This document shows, one piece after another, positions 27,208 through 35,775 of a DNA stretch of 64,000 bases (position 1 is its first letter; each line of letters begins with the position of its first letter). The notes under the pieces are model-generated. The model saw only the letters and a program-made list of their open reading frames with translations, was not told where the DNA came from and did no database searches. A program made the translations under genes and the position numbers. The stretch is taken from contig CAJUQT010000002.1 in assembly GCA_910588225.1 (NCBI GenBank), positions 21,311 through 85,310 on the forward strand. Reading direction: 5' to 3'. The stretch comes from an uncultured Acetatifactor sp. (GTDB lineage: Bacteria > Bacillota > Clostridia > Lachnospirales > Lachnospiraceae).

Positions 27208-28662
27208 ATGAACTATAAAATGATGGGTAGATTTATCGGCAAAATTCTGATAGTGGAGGCAGTATTTATGGTGCCTGCCATGCTGATCAGTCTGTGGGAG
27301 AGAGAGTTTGCCGTGGTGCGGGCCTTTATGTGGACGCTGGCGGCAATTCTTGTGGTAGTGGGACTATTGATGTGGGTTTGCAGGGGATCCAAAAATAAGT
27401 TTTATGCAAAGGAAGGACTGGCCTGTGTGGGATTAAGCTGGATTGTCATGAGCCTGCTGGGTTGTCTGCCTTTTTTTCTGTCCGGTGTAATGCCTAATTA
27501 TGTGGATGCTTTTTTTGAGATTGTGTCCGGATTCACCACCACCGGGGCGTCCATTCTGCCGGAAGTGGAGAATATTCCAAAGGGAATTCTCTATTGGAGG
27601 AGCTTCAGTCACTGGCTGGGAGGTATGGGAGTACTGGTATTTCTGCTTGCCATCTCTTCTATGGGAGGAAACGACAACGGCTATACCATGCATTTGCTGC
27701 GGGCAGAAAGTCCCGGACCAAATGTGGGCAAGCTGGTGCCTAAAATGAGAAAAACTGCAAGTATATTATACTTGATTTATATTCTGCTGACCGTGCTGGA
27801 TGTGTTCTTTCTTCTGCTGGGGGAGATGAATCTGTTCGAGGCTGTCTGCACTGCTTTTGGAACGGTGGGTACCGGTGGATTTGGGGTTCGGAATGACAGT
27901 ATTGCGGGGTACAGCCCTTATATTCAGAATGTTTGCACGGTATTTATGTTTTTATGCGGGGTGAATTTCAGCTGTTTTTATCTGCTGCTGCTCAGGCAGT
28001 TTAAGAATGTGTTCCGGGATGAAGAGCTTCGGCTGTATGTGGGAGTGACAGTGGGCAGTATTCTGCTGATTACTCTGAATCTGAAGGGATTTTACGATAC
28101 ATTCAGTGAGACGCTGCGTCATGCGTCTTTTCAGGTAGTGACAATCATGACCACAACAGGATTCGCCACCACGGATTACGAGCTCTGGCCGGGACTTTCC
28201 AAGGCGATTCTGCTGTGTCTGATGTTGATCGGCGCCAGCGCAGGCAGTACAGGCGGCGGATTTAAATGCGGAAGAGCGCTGCTGGTATTTAAGAGTCTTC
28301 ACAGAAGTGTACAGAAAATTGTACACCCGCAGAAGGTGCAGGTGGTGCGTGTCAACGGTCAGCCCATAGAGGAAAAGGTGCTTCAGAATACCAACGCCTA
28401 TCTGGCTGCATATGTGCTTGCAATTATTTTAAGCTTTCTGCTGATTTCGGTGGACGGATTTTCCATCACTACAAATCTGTCCGCTGTTTTTGCCTGCTTT
28501 AACAACATCGGGCCCGGCTTTGAGATGGTGGGGCCTACCTGCAATTATGCGATGTACAGTAATTTCTCCAAGCTGGTGCTGGCCTGGGATATGCTGGCGG
28601 GAAGACTGGAGATTTTCCCCATTTTGATCCTGTTCTCCAGGACGACCTGGAAGCATCGATGA
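27208..28662 (+). CDS. trkH: Trk potassium uptake channel TrkH
   Basis: 484 aa, ~10-12 hydrophobic segments. The four selectivity-filter-like pore loops are visible: SGFTTTGAS, FGTVGTGGFGV, TTTGFATTDYE and CFNNIGPGFEMVGP, along with SHWLGGMGVLVF and AGSTGGGFKCGR. Potassium moves inward through the pore under TrkA control. It ends at a strong terminator and convergent gene. Confidence 0.95.
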   Translation: MNYKMMGRFIGKILIVEAVFMVPAMLISLWEREFAVVRAFMWTLAAILVVVGLLMWVCRGSKNKFYAKEGLACVGLSWIVMSLLGCLPFFLSGVMPNYVDAFFEIVSGFTTTGASILPEVENIPKGILYWRSFSHWLGGMGVLVFLLAISSMGGNDNGYTMHLLRAESPGPNVGKLVPKMRKTASILYLIYILLTVLDVFFLLLGEMNLFEAVCTAFGTVGTGGFGVRNDSIAGYSPYIQNVCTVFMFLCGVNFSCFYLLLLRQFKNVFRDEELRLYVGVTVGSILLITLNLKGFYDTFSETLRHASFQVVTIMTTTGFATTDYELWPGLSKAILLCLMLIGASAGSTGGGFKCGRALLVFKSLHRSVQKIVHPQKVQVVRVNGQPIEEKVLQNTNAYLAAYVLAIILSFLLISVDGFSITTNLSAVFACFNNIGPGFEMVGPTCNYAMYSNFSKLVLAWDMLAGRLEIFPILILFSRTTWKHR

Positions 28663-28693
28663 GGAGAGCCGCTCAACGGTTCTCCTCTTTTTT
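28661..28693. terminator. Terminator at the trkH end
   Basis: GAGGAGAGCCG (28661-28671) pairs with CGGTTCTCCTC (28677-28687) and is followed by TTTTTT. It overlaps the last codons of the convergent FUSC-like gene. Confidence 0.85.
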
Positions 28694-29407
28694 CTTCTGT
28701 TCCAGATGAAACCAGTGTTCCAGCCTGTTTCGCGGCAGCAGATAATTCACCGCCAGTGCAATGAGTACACCCACGCCGGTGTCAAGCATGCGATGAATGG
28801 CATAGTCAATGTGGTGCGCCGGTGTGTTAAACAAAATGATACACAATACCACACCGCCCGGCTGTACGCCCCCTGGCCAGTGAAACAGCACACACAGCGC
28901 TATCAGAATGACAATACCCAGGAAAATCAGCGGAAGACGCAGCCAGTAACATCCTTCCGGAAATGCCAGGTGCTCCAGCCAGTAAAGTCCGAGGCCGATA
29001 AATCCTCCGATGATTGTTCCAAAGAAGCGATTCCCTCCGCTGCGGCGGGATTCCTCCATATCCGCACCCATACCGAACACAGCGCCGATACAGGCAAAGG
29101 TCGGGTTGCTGTCCGGCAGAAAGGCATAGAGCAGAGCCGTGAGCATTGCCGCCAGGGCGGTTTTCAGGCTTCGGAGGCCCAGGCCTGGAAGCGGTGCATG
29201 TACCGGGTTGTGCCCGGTTGTAGTATGACCTGGGGGTGGTTTTGGGTGTTGTGGTGCCTGCGGATTTGGCTGTGGCGGCTGCGATTTTGTATGCAGCTGC
29301 TGCTCCGGCTGTGGAGATGTAATGGTGTCCTGTTTTTCTGAATAGTCTGATATAGCAGTATTCTGTTGGGTTCTGTTGCTTTTCATGTTGTGATTTCCGA
29401 GATACAA
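28673..29407 (-). CDS. FUSC/aromatic-acid-exporter-like membrane protein
   Basis: 244 aa. A Pro/Gln/His-rich, probably cytoplasmic N-terminus of ~70 residues precedes four to five hydrophobic helices (SLKTALAAMLTALLYAFL, PTFACIGAVFGMGA, RLPLIFLGIVILIALCVLF, PGGVVLCIILF, LDTGVGVLIALAVNYLLP). The pattern SLKTALA...GTIIGGFIG...HRMLDTGVGVLIA is that of the ArAE/FUSC family. Unlike full exporters it lacks the C-terminal cytoplasmic domain. TTG 29407 has AAAGGG 5 nt upstream; ATG 29386 is the alternative start. Confidence 0.75.
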   Translation of the reverse strand: MYLGNHNMKSNRTQQNTAISDYSEKQDTITSPQPEQQLHTKSQPPQPNPQAPQHPKPPPGHTTTGHNPVHAPLPGLGLRSLKTALAAMLTALLYAFLPDSNPTFACIGAVFGMGADMEESRRSGGNRFFGTIIGGFIGLGLYWLEHLAFPEGCYWLRLPLIFLGIVILIALCVLFHWPGGVQPGGVVLCIILFNTPAHHIDYAIHRMLDTGVGVLIALAVNYLLPRNRLEHWFHLEQKKKEENR

Positions 29408-29481
29408 TCTGCCCTTTCTGCAAGCGTTACTGATTTCTCAACCATTATACTTTTGGACCGGGAATGTGGGCAAGTATTTTT

Positions 29482-29739
29482 TTAGGAACAAATTTCACAG
29501 GAAAGTTTACGACACGGAATGAATAAGCCGCAGGAATCGCATCCTCTGCTGTAATAGGCCACAAGCATATCCGCTGCCATGGACTTGCCAAAGCGGTGTG
29601 GTCTGCTGACACAAAGGTAACAGTCGGTTGTATTTATCCGGCTGTTGGTGATGGAGATCAGATCTGTTTTGTCTATATAAATTTCTGAATTCAGCGCTTT
29701 GCGGAATGCTGTATTATCTGGATTCAAATATGTGCCCAT
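29482..29739 (-). pseudogene. N-terminal fragment of an AAA-ATPase-like/DUF1703 protein
   Basis: 85 residues matching only the start of the family seen intact at 52662 and 60081: KALNSEIYIDKTDLI and SRPHRFGKSMAADML, the Walker-A-like loop. After ~70 residues it runs into unrelated sequence (LFIPCRKLSCEICS) and stops, leaving ~500 residues missing. It is a decayed copy. Confidence 0.75.
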
Positions 29740-29933
29740 AGTGTGAAGCTTCTTCGGTATTTGGAATGTTTATTATGGCATCATTTTAACATGACGTGGA
29801 GGCTGAGGCAAGCAATGTATCAGAAGCATATCTTCTAAATTTTTCGGCAGATTCTTGTATTTCTGTGCACTCTCTTTTATTCAAATCAGTCATTCACAGT
29901 AAATCTCTTTTGGCTCCTGTTGAATATCATTAA

Positions 29934-29979
29934 AAAAAGCTGTGCAAAAAGGTATACTTTTCTGCACAGCTTTTTCTTT
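29934..29979. terminator. Bidirectional hairpin terminator
   Basis: AAAAAGCTGTGCA (29934-29946) pairs with TGCACAGCTTTTT (29963-29975), with extra A/T pairs in the loop and T-rich DNA beyond. It is flanked by direct repeats TTGAATATC(A/G)TTAA at 29920 and 29981. No gene obviously ends here, so it may protect or attenuate the NusG operon. Confidence 0.75.
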
Positions 29980-29994
29980 TTTGAATATCGTTAA

Positions 29995-30401
29995 TAAATA
30001 ATCTCAAAAGAAAAATAACACTTTCTTTTTTGTGCAAAAGCGACAAAAATAAGCTTTTGCAAGCTAGGCTTTACTATAACATACATCATATCCATTTGCA
30101 AGAGTCTTTATGAAAAAAAGTATACAATTTTTTACACCTGTGTTTAGAAACCCTTGATTTTACAGGCTTTCGAGACGGCTGGAGTCTCCGGGAAGGATCA
30201 ACATAACGGTAAACTACTGGTTATCGGACTTTTTATAGGTTTGGAAGGAAGGCCGGAGTCGACGGGAATGCGAAGGAGAGAGGGAATATTCGGAAAAAAT
30301 GCAGAAGAGAAGCTGAAAAATGCAGAAAAAGCAGAGGAAAAGATATTCCGGTGCGGGGATCTGGCTAAAGCGGCAGGAAAGGAAAAATGGAGGTGGCTGC
30401 C
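29995..30401 (+). other. A+T-rich leader upstream of the NusG-like operon
   Basis: The left two thirds are A+T-rich and hold a hairpin TGCAAAAGC/GCTTTTGCA (about 30033-30061). TATACAAT (30121) could be a -10, but its spacing to a -35 is poor. Composition rises sharply to G+C-rich at about 30170. An 89-codon open frame (30154-30423) overlaps the next gene and has no coding features. Confidence 0.35.
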
Positions 30402-30914
30402 ATGTGGTGCGCGGTGCATGTGAAGGATGGACATGAGGCAAAGACAGAAGCCTTTGTATCCGGCCTGCTGTTAGAAGATGTAAACGCAAGGTGCTTTCAT
30501 CTGACCCGAAGCCGCAGAAAGAAATACGGCGGACAGTGGCGGACAGTGCGGGAAGCGCTGCTGCCGGGATATGTGTTCATAGATACGGACCGGCCGGAAG
30601 AGGTGGGGCGGGAATTAAAGAGAACGTCCGGACCTGAGCTTCTTTTTGACGCAGATACTTTTGTTACTACCGTGAAAACAGAGGAATCAGAATTCCTGGA
30701 ACTTCTTATGGACGAAGCAGGAGAAATCGGATTGTCAGAAGTCAGAGTGGAAGAGAATGGCAGGATCTGCTGTGTCTCCGGCCCCCTCAGGAAGGTGAGC
30801 CATCTGGTAAGAAAAATGGACCTTCACAGAAGGATTGCGGAAGTGGAGGCCGAGTTCATGGGAGAGCGGCAGGTACTGTATCTGGGGATTGAGATTGCAG
30901 GTCAGGAGGTGTGA
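30402..30914 (+). CDS. NusG-paralogue antiterminator (first copy)
   Basis: 170 aa. The N-terminal NGN domain starts MWCAVHVKDGHEAKTEAFV and includes the hallmark LLPGYVFIDTD (RNA-polymerase contact). A KOW domain closes it (CCVSGPLRKVSHLVRKMDLHRRIAEVEAEFMG, here split by me into its SGPL and RRIAEVEAEF halves). Such specialised NusG proteins (RfaH, UpxY, LoaP) ride RNA polymerase and suppress termination in long operons. ATG 30402 has GGAGG at 8 nt and matches family N-termini; ATG 30387 is less likely. First of three same-strand genes leading to the polysaccharide locus. It is more divergent from LoaP than the second copy. Confidence 0.85.
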   Translation: MWCAVHVKDGHEAKTEAFVSGLLLEDVNARCFHLTRSRRKKYGGQWRTVREALLPGYVFIDTDRPEEVGRELKRTSGPELLFDADTFVTTVKTEESEFLELLMDEAGEIGLSEVRVEENGRICCVSGPLRKVSHLVRKMDLHRRIAEVEAEFMGERQVLYLGIEIAGQEV

Positions 30915-30920
30915 ATATCC

Positions 30921-31595
30921 GTGAAGGGGAATTTCTATGGATATGTGAGAGCGTCCGCAGACAGTCGGGACACAGAGAGACAGCTGATGGCACTCTGGGA
31001 TTTCGGGGTAGAACCGAAAAATGTATTCCTGGAGGAGCAGGGGGATGGCAACTCTGTGAAGAGGCAGGGGAAGAATATACCGGAGACTGAGAGGGAGCAT
31101 GGTACGCAGGACAGGGCTTCAGGGTCGGCTTACCAGACTCTGCTGAAGGTGCTGAGAGAAAACGATACCCTGGTTATAACAGGCCTTGACGTGCTGGGAA
31201 GGGACTGTTATGAGCTGATGGACCGGTGGCGGTATATTACAATTGGGAAGAAAGCAGGCATCATTGTGCTGGAGCTGCCGCTGTCAAATACAGGAATGGA
31301 AGAAGATGTGCTGGGGAAAGTGGTGGCCAGGATTACACTGGGCGTGATGCAGCATTTTGACCAGTCGAGGCAGTATAAAAGACGCAGGCAGGCGGAAGGA
31401 ATTGCCAGGGCGAGACAGAAGGGAATCCCGCTGGGGAGAAAACCGAAGGAGATTCCCCGGGAATTCGAGAATATCCGGCTGCGATGGGACAGAGGAGAGC
31501 TTTCTGCCAGAAGCGCAGCCGATATCCTGGGGGTGGATGCGGGAACCTTCCGGAAGTGGGTGAAGGCAGGAACGCATGGGTCCGAAAAGAGGTGA
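30921..31595 (+). CDS. Serine-recombinase (resolvase)-like protein with altered active site
   Basis: 224 aa. N-terminal resolvase fold: FYGYVRASADSRDTERQL holds the nucleophile Ser and first Arg (family YxRVS). LVITGLDVLGRDCYEL aligns with the LDRLGRD motif but has Val for the first Arg. The Arg expected before the central helix also seems lost around a ~25-residue insertion (GNSVKRQGKN...). A C-terminal helix-turn-helix (RSAADILGVDAGTFRKWVKAG) is intact. With at least one and perhaps two catalytic Arg missing it may bind DNA without recombining, or act weakly. AGGAGGTG precedes GTG 30921. Lies 6 nt after one NusG gene and 10 nt before the next. Confidence 0.8.
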   Translation: MKGNFYGYVRASADSRDTERQLMALWDFGVEPKNVFLEEQGDGNSVKRQGKNIPETEREHGTQDRASGSAYQTLLKVLRENDTLVITGLDVLGRDCYELMDRWRYITIGKKAGIIVLELPLSNTGMEEDVLGKVVARITLGVMQHFDQSRQYKRRRQAEGIARARQKGIPLGRKPKEIPREFENIRLRWDRGELSARSAADILGVDAGTFRKWVKAGTHGSEKR

Positions 31596-31605
31596 CAGGC
31601 GGCAG

Positions 31606-32145
31606 ATGTGGTATGTAATGCAGGTCTATACAGGTATGGAGACGGATATCTGTGAAAAATGCCGCGAGAGGATACTGGAGGAAGGGGAGGACATCTTCGT
31701 CCCCTTTGCAGAGCGAATGACCAAAGTCCGTGGAGAGCGGACACTGGTGATGTCCAGACTCTTTCCGGGCTACCTTTTTGTTGAGACGGATCGAATTGAA
31801 GATTTTCATATGCGCCTGAAAGAGATTCCCGCCATGACCAGGGTGTTGAAAAGCGGCGAGAAAATGTCGCCTATTCACCCGGAGGAAGAGGAGAGACTCC
31901 GGCGGCTGTGCGGGGACGGTCATATTGCCAGATATTCGGAAGGGTATATCGAAGGGGACACCCTGATTGTCACGGAGGGAGCTCTGAAGGATTTCAATGG
32001 AAAAGTGAAAAAGATACTTCGTCACAAGAGGCTGGTGGTGATGGAGATACCATTGCTGGGGCGGACTGTGGAAGTGACATTGGGACTGGGCGTGGTGTCC
32101 AGGCAGGGGACGGAGGAGATCCGGGAGATCCGGGCGGCAGATTAA
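31606..32145 (+). CDS. loaP: LoaP-type transcription antiterminator
   Basis: 179 aa NusG paralogue. NGN domain MWYVMQVYTGMETDICEKC...LFPGYLFVETD, then a clear KOW domain (LIVTEGALKDFNGKVKKI, LLGRTVEVTLGLGVV). LoaP proteins of Firmicutes allow read-through of terminators in long polysaccharide and antibiotic operons after binding a hairpin in the leader RNA (established for the family). It is the last gene before a 364-nt leader with a terminator and then the polysaccharide operon, so its target is probably next door. AGAGGTGA lies 12 nt before the ATG. Confidence 0.88.
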   Translation: MWYVMQVYTGMETDICEKCRERILEEGEDIFVPFAERMTKVRGERTLVMSRLFPGYLFVETDRIEDFHMRLKEIPAMTRVLKSGEKMSPIHPEEEERLRRLCGDGHIARYSEGYIEGDTLIVTEGALKDFNGKVKKILRHKRLVVMEIPLLGRTVEVTLGLGVVSRQGTEEIREIRAAD

Positions 32146-32395
32146 AAACAGATGGATTTTGAGGGTATAAAAGACAGGAAATTGCCGAATGCATCGGACG
32201 CGTCATGCGCTGTGCAGGAGGGTAATGGACAGACTGGTTTTGACACAGGCCGGGGCATGGGACATGCGTCGGGGTGGCGAAGCCTTGCCTTTTTAATTAC
32301 AGAAAGGACAGTTGTCAGTTGCAGATAAAAATAGAATGGCGTCAAAGGAAAGCTTTTACTATATATAAAAAGCCACATCAGTTGGAGATGAGATC

Positions 32396-32421
32396 AAAAA
32401 AGTGCCGAAGGCACTTTTTTT
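32396..32421. terminator. Leader terminator before the polysaccharide operon
   Basis: AAAAAGTGCC (32397-32406), GAA triloop, GGCACTTTTT (32410-32419) and a T7 run to 32421. It stands ~90 nt before the first polysaccharide gene in the same direction, so read-through is needed unless a promoter lies after it. Confidence 0.88.
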
Positions 32422-32430
32422 AATTCATGG

Positions 32431-32471
32431 AAATAGAATTTACATAATAGAATCTGTTTTTGATTCTATTA
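32431..32471 (+). repeat. Left copy of the 42-bp direct repeat flanking the locus
   Basis: AAATAGAATTT-AC-ATAATAGAATCTGT, then GATTCTATTA. The core is an inverted repeat AATAGAATC (32446-32454)/GATTCTATT (32462-32470). About 36 of 42 positions match the copy at 51381-51422, in the same orientation. Confidence 0.85.
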
Positions 32472-32509
32472 AAGATACCCATACACGAAAGTGGGAAAGC
32501 GAATATCAG

Positions 32510-33808
32510 ATGGAAAGATTATTTTATACAGGGGAAAAGAGAGAAACGGTATTGGCAGACAGGGATGCGGTGAAATGGCATGTTGACTTCAGTCCGCCGG
32601 ATATAAGTGAGACGGAGATAGAGGAAGTGGCGGAAACACTCCGCTCCGGCTGGATTACCACAGGACCCAGGACAAAGGAACTGGAAAGGCAGCTGGCCGG
32701 ATATTTCGGAACGAACAGGGCTGTGTGCCTGAATTCTGCCACAGCCGCGGAGGAGCTGAATTTCCGAATTGCCGGGATTGGTCAGGGGGATGAAGTCATT
32801 GTCCCGGCTTATACTTATACGGCCACGGCCGCCGCCGCACTGCATGTGGGGGCAAAAGTCGTATTTGTGGACAGTCAGCCGGATTCTCCGGAGATGGACT
32901 ATGACGCCATGGAAGAAGCCATAACCCCCAGAACCAAAGCCATTGTGCCGGTAGATCTGGGCGGTGTCATCTGTGATTATGACAGAATATACAGAGCTGT
33001 CGAAAGGCAGAGAGATAAATTTTCCGCAACTGCTTCCACAGACCTGGGTAAGCGGATTCAGAGTACATTGGGCCGGGTCATGGTAATTGCGGATTGCGCC
33101 CATGCCATGGGCGCCAGGAAAAAGGTGGACAATGAGTGGATTGCGGCAGGCAGTCTTGCGGATTTTTCTTCTTTCAGCTTTCATGCGGTGAAAAATTTTA
33201 CTACGGCCGAAGGCGGAGCGTCTACGTGGAGAACTGTAGATAGTGTGGATGACGAGGAAATCTACAGATGGTTTCAGCTGTACAGTCTGCATGGACAGAA
33301 TAAGGATGCATTGGCCAAAACCCAGCTGGGAGCATGGGAGTATGACATAATAGCGCCTCTCTATAAATGCAATATGACGGATATCATGGCGGCCATAGGG
33401 CTGAAGCAGCTGGAGCGGTATCCGGGAATGCTGGCAAGGAGGCGGGAGCTGATCGAAAGGTATGACAAAGAGCTTCTGCCGCTGGGTATACAGACACTGG
33501 CACATTATACGGAAGGCAGACTCTCTTCCGGACACCTGTATATCACAAAAGTTCCGGGCATTACAGGGGAACAGCGCAATGAGATTATCCGGAAGATGGG
33601 GGAGGCAGGGATTGTATGTAATGTTCATTATAAGCCTCTGCCCCTGATGAGCGGATACAAAGCGCTGGGGTATGAGCAGGAGCGGTATCCGAATGCCGTG
33701 AGATTTTATGAGAATGAGATAACCCTTCCGCTTCATACGAGGCTTACGGATGCGGAGGCGGAATATGCGGTGGAGAGTTATTGCCGGGTTTTGAAGGAAT
33801 ATTTGTAG
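32510..33808 (+). CDS. DegT/DnrJ/EryC1-type sugar aminotransferase (first)
   Basis: 432 aa PLP enzyme. Seen: RSGWITTGPRTKELE, the Ser/Thr loop LNSATAAEEL, PAYTYTATAAAALHVGA, IADCAHAMGA (Asp for the PLP ring), and SFHAVKNFTTAEGG with the PLP Lys. Such enzymes transfer an amino group to a keto-sugar nucleotide. It is longer than usual because of an insertion (~residues 155-185, RDKFSATASTDLGKR) before the Asp. First gene of the polysaccharide operon. Start at MERLFYTG (32510); the in-frame GTG 32402 lies in the terminator and is rejected. Which keto sugar it uses is unclear; the second aminotransferase at 50249 fits the diacetamido-uronate pathway better. Confidence 0.88.
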   Translation: MERLFYTGEKRETVLADRDAVKWHVDFSPPDISETEIEEVAETLRSGWITTGPRTKELERQLAGYFGTNRAVCLNSATAAEELNFRIAGIGQGDEVIVPAYTYTATAAAALHVGAKVVFVDSQPDSPEMDYDAMEEAITPRTKAIVPVDLGGVICDYDRIYRAVERQRDKFSATASTDLGKRIQSTLGRVMVIADCAHAMGARKKVDNEWIAAGSLADFSSFSFHAVKNFTTAEGGASTWRTVDSVDDEEIYRWFQLYSLHGQNKDALAKTQLGAWEYDIIAPLYKCNMTDIMAAIGLKQLERYPGMLARRRELIERYDKELLPLGIQTLAHYTEGRLSSGHLYITKVPGITGEQRNEIIRKMGEAGIVCNVHYKPLPLMSGYKALGYEQERYPNAVRFYENEITLPLHTRLTDAEAEYAVESYCRVLKEYL

Positions 33809-34501
33809 ATGATACTTAGAGAGTGGGAAAATCTTCCGGTGTTCCTGCGGCTGGAGGAAGTCAGGCCATATTATGACATACTGTATGAACGTCGCGGAGA
33901 ACTTGCGGTGAAGCGGATTTTTGATTTTTTTATGGCGGGTATTTTGCTGATTATATTAGCTGTCCCCATGGCGGGTATAGCCCTGATAATCAGAATGGAT
34001 TCACCGGGAACAGTATTTTATCGACAGGAACGTATCACTGCATATGGGAAGAAATTTCGAATTCATAAATTTCGAACCATGATTATGGAGGCGGACAGAT
34101 TCGGTACGCAGGTTACTGTCATGGGAGATACACGGGTTACCAGGGTTGGAACTGTTCTAAGAAAATATCGGCTGGACGAGCTTCCGCAATTGATTGATGT
34201 GTTAAATGGTTCCATGTCATTTGTTGGGACAAGACCGGAGGTACCGAAATATGTGGAACGTTATACAAGAAGAATGAGAGCCACCTTATTATTGCCAGCG
34301 GGAATTACTTCGGAAGCCAGTGTCCGATATAAGGATGAAGCACAGTTGCTGGATGGGGCGGAGGACGTGGATCAGGTATACGTGGAAAAGGTACTTCCGG
34401 GAAAAATGAAGTGGAATCTGTGGGCGCTGGAACGGTTCAGTCTGTGGAATGAAGTGAAGGTCCTGGGACGGACAGTGGCGGCTGTTCTGCGGAGGGATTA
34501 G
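33809..34501 (+). CDS. Priming sugar-phosphate transferase (PF02397 type)
   Basis: 230 aa. A single hydrophobic re-entrant helix (FFMAGILLIILAVPMAGIAL) is followed by the catalytic bacterial sugar-transferase domain: GTVFYRQERITAYGK, FRIHKFRTM, LRKYRLDELPQL, GSMSFVGTRPEVP. It loads the first sugar phosphate onto undecaprenyl phosphate at the inner face of the membrane and so starts each repeat unit. It lacks the long N-terminal membrane region of WbaP types. Begins at the base after the preceding stop, so tightly coupled. Confidence 0.92.
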   Translation: MILREWENLPVFLRLEEVRPYYDILYERRGELAVKRIFDFFMAGILLIILAVPMAGIALIIRMDSPGTVFYRQERITAYGKKFRIHKFRTMIMEADRFGTQVTVMGDTRVTRVGTVLRKYRLDELPQLIDVLNGSMSFVGTRPEVPKYVERYTRRMRATLLLPAGITSEASVRYKDEAQLLDGAEDVDQVYVEKVLPGKMKWNLWALERFSLWNEVKVLGRTVAAVLRRD

Positions 34502-34505
34502 AGAG

Positions 34506-35732
34506 ATGAATATATTGCTGATCAATCATTATGCCGGTTCGCCGGAGATGGGGATGGAATTCAGGCCCTATTACTTTGCAAGGGAATGGATTAAGCTGGG
34601 ACATCGTGTGGACATTATAGCGGCGGATTATTCCCACCTGAGGATCAGGAATCCAAAGGTTTCCCAGGATTTTCAGACGGAAGAAATCGACGGAATCAGG
34701 TATCACTGGCTGAAAGCAGGGCAGTATGAGGGTAATGGTGCAAAACGGGCGCTGACAATGTTCCGGTTTGTGGGGAAGCTGTGGCGGCATGCAGGGAAGA
34801 TTGTGAAAGCGTATCGGCCGGATGTGGTGATTACTTCCTCTACCTACCCGCTGGATACCTGTGCGGGGCAGAGGATTGCGAGGAAGAGCAGGGCCAGGCT
34901 GATTCATGAGGTACATGATATGTGGCCTGCCACTTTAATGGAGCTGGGAGGCATGGGCAGGTATCACCCTTTTGTGGTGTTGATGCAGGCGGCAGAGAAT
35001 TCCGCGTACAGGCATTCGGATCGGGTGGTATCATTACCCCCGTTGGCAAAGAAGTACATGATAAAACATGGGATGAAGCCGGAAAAGTTTGTTGCAATAC
35101 CAAATGGAATTGTGCGGGGGGATTGGGAAAATCCGGAGCCTTTGCCAGGGGAGCATAGAGAAGCTCTGGAAAGGCTGAGAGCAGAAGGGAAGTTTATTGT
35201 CGGATATTTTGGCGGACATGCTTTATCCAATGCATTGGATGTATTGTTAGACGCCGCAAAGCAGATAAAGGAAAAGGAAATTCGATTTGTTCTGGTAGGA
35301 AAGGGCATAGAAAAAAAGCGATTAATAAAACGGGCACAGGAAGAAAAGATAGAAAATGTGATTTTTCTTCCACCAGTGCCGAAAAAATCTGTACCGGAAT
35401 TACTACAGTATTTTGACTGTTCTTTTATAGGCTCTTTGCTTTGTGCATTGTACAGGCGCTTCGGTGTCTGCCTAAACAAAATGTATGATTCCATGATGGC
35501 GGCAAAACCGGTTCTTTTTGCCGTAGATACATCAGGTTCTCCGATAGAGGAGTATCAATGTGGGATTGTGATAAAGCCGGAACATGCAGGGGAAATTGCT
35601 GCAAATATAGAGAGATTATTCCACATGCCGGAATCGGAACAAAAAAAGATGGGAGAGCGGGGAAAGCAGGCGGTAATAGCCTGCTTTACTTATGATGTTT
35701 TGGGAAAGCAGTTTGCGGAACTTTTCAGGTGA
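34506..35732 (+). CDS. Glycosyltransferase family 4 (WbuB-like)
   Basis: 408 aa GT-B enzyme. N-terminal acceptor domain MNILLINHYAGSPEMGMEFR resembles WbuB-type transferases that often add the second sugar. Donor domain: AIPNGIVRGDW, IVGYFGGHALSNALDVLLDAA, VLVGKGIEKKRLIKRA, FLPPVPKKSVPELLQYFDC and the E-x7-E-like stretch near SGSPIEEYQCGIVI. Cytoplasmic face of the membrane. Follows the priming transferase by 4 nt. Confidence 0.88.
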   Translation: MNILLINHYAGSPEMGMEFRPYYFAREWIKLGHRVDIIAADYSHLRIRNPKVSQDFQTEEIDGIRYHWLKAGQYEGNGAKRALTMFRFVGKLWRHAGKIVKAYRPDVVITSSTYPLDTCAGQRIARKSRARLIHEVHDMWPATLMELGGMGRYHPFVVLMQAAENSAYRHSDRVVSLPPLAKKYMIKHGMKPEKFVAIPNGIVRGDWENPEPLPGEHREALERLRAEGKFIVGYFGGHALSNALDVLLDAAKQIKEKEIRFVLVGKGIEKKRLIKRAQEEKIENVIFLPPVPKKSVPELLQYFDCSFIGSLLCALYRRFGVCLNKMYDSMMAAKPVLFAVDTSGSPIEEYQCGIVIKPEHAGEIAANIERLFHMPESEQKKMGERGKQAVIACFTYDVLGKQFAELFR

Positions 35733-35775
35733 GTGGATGCTAACAAAAATTTTGAGAGAAACGGAAGTGCATAGG

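Larger units (their letters stand above)
32146..32509 (+). promoter_or_regulatory. Leader region between loaP and the polysaccharide operon
   Basis: Non-coding. It holds a small hairpin GCAT-gggac-ATGC (about 32255-32267), a bulged GGTGGC/GCC-TTGCC stem followed by TTTTT (about 32273-32294), and the strong terminator at 32396-32421. The left direct repeat of the locus follows. No certain promoter is visible. This is the expected place for a LoaP recognition hairpin. Confidence 0.5.

Noticed and set aside
30154-30423. 89-codon frame before the first NusG paralogue
   Set aside because: Overlaps the NusG start, has no ribosome binding site and no domain; low-complexity Glu/Lys content comes from GA-rich DNA.
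32519-33736. 405-codon minus-strand frame opposite the first aminotransferase
   Set aside because: Antisense shadow with no recognisable domain.
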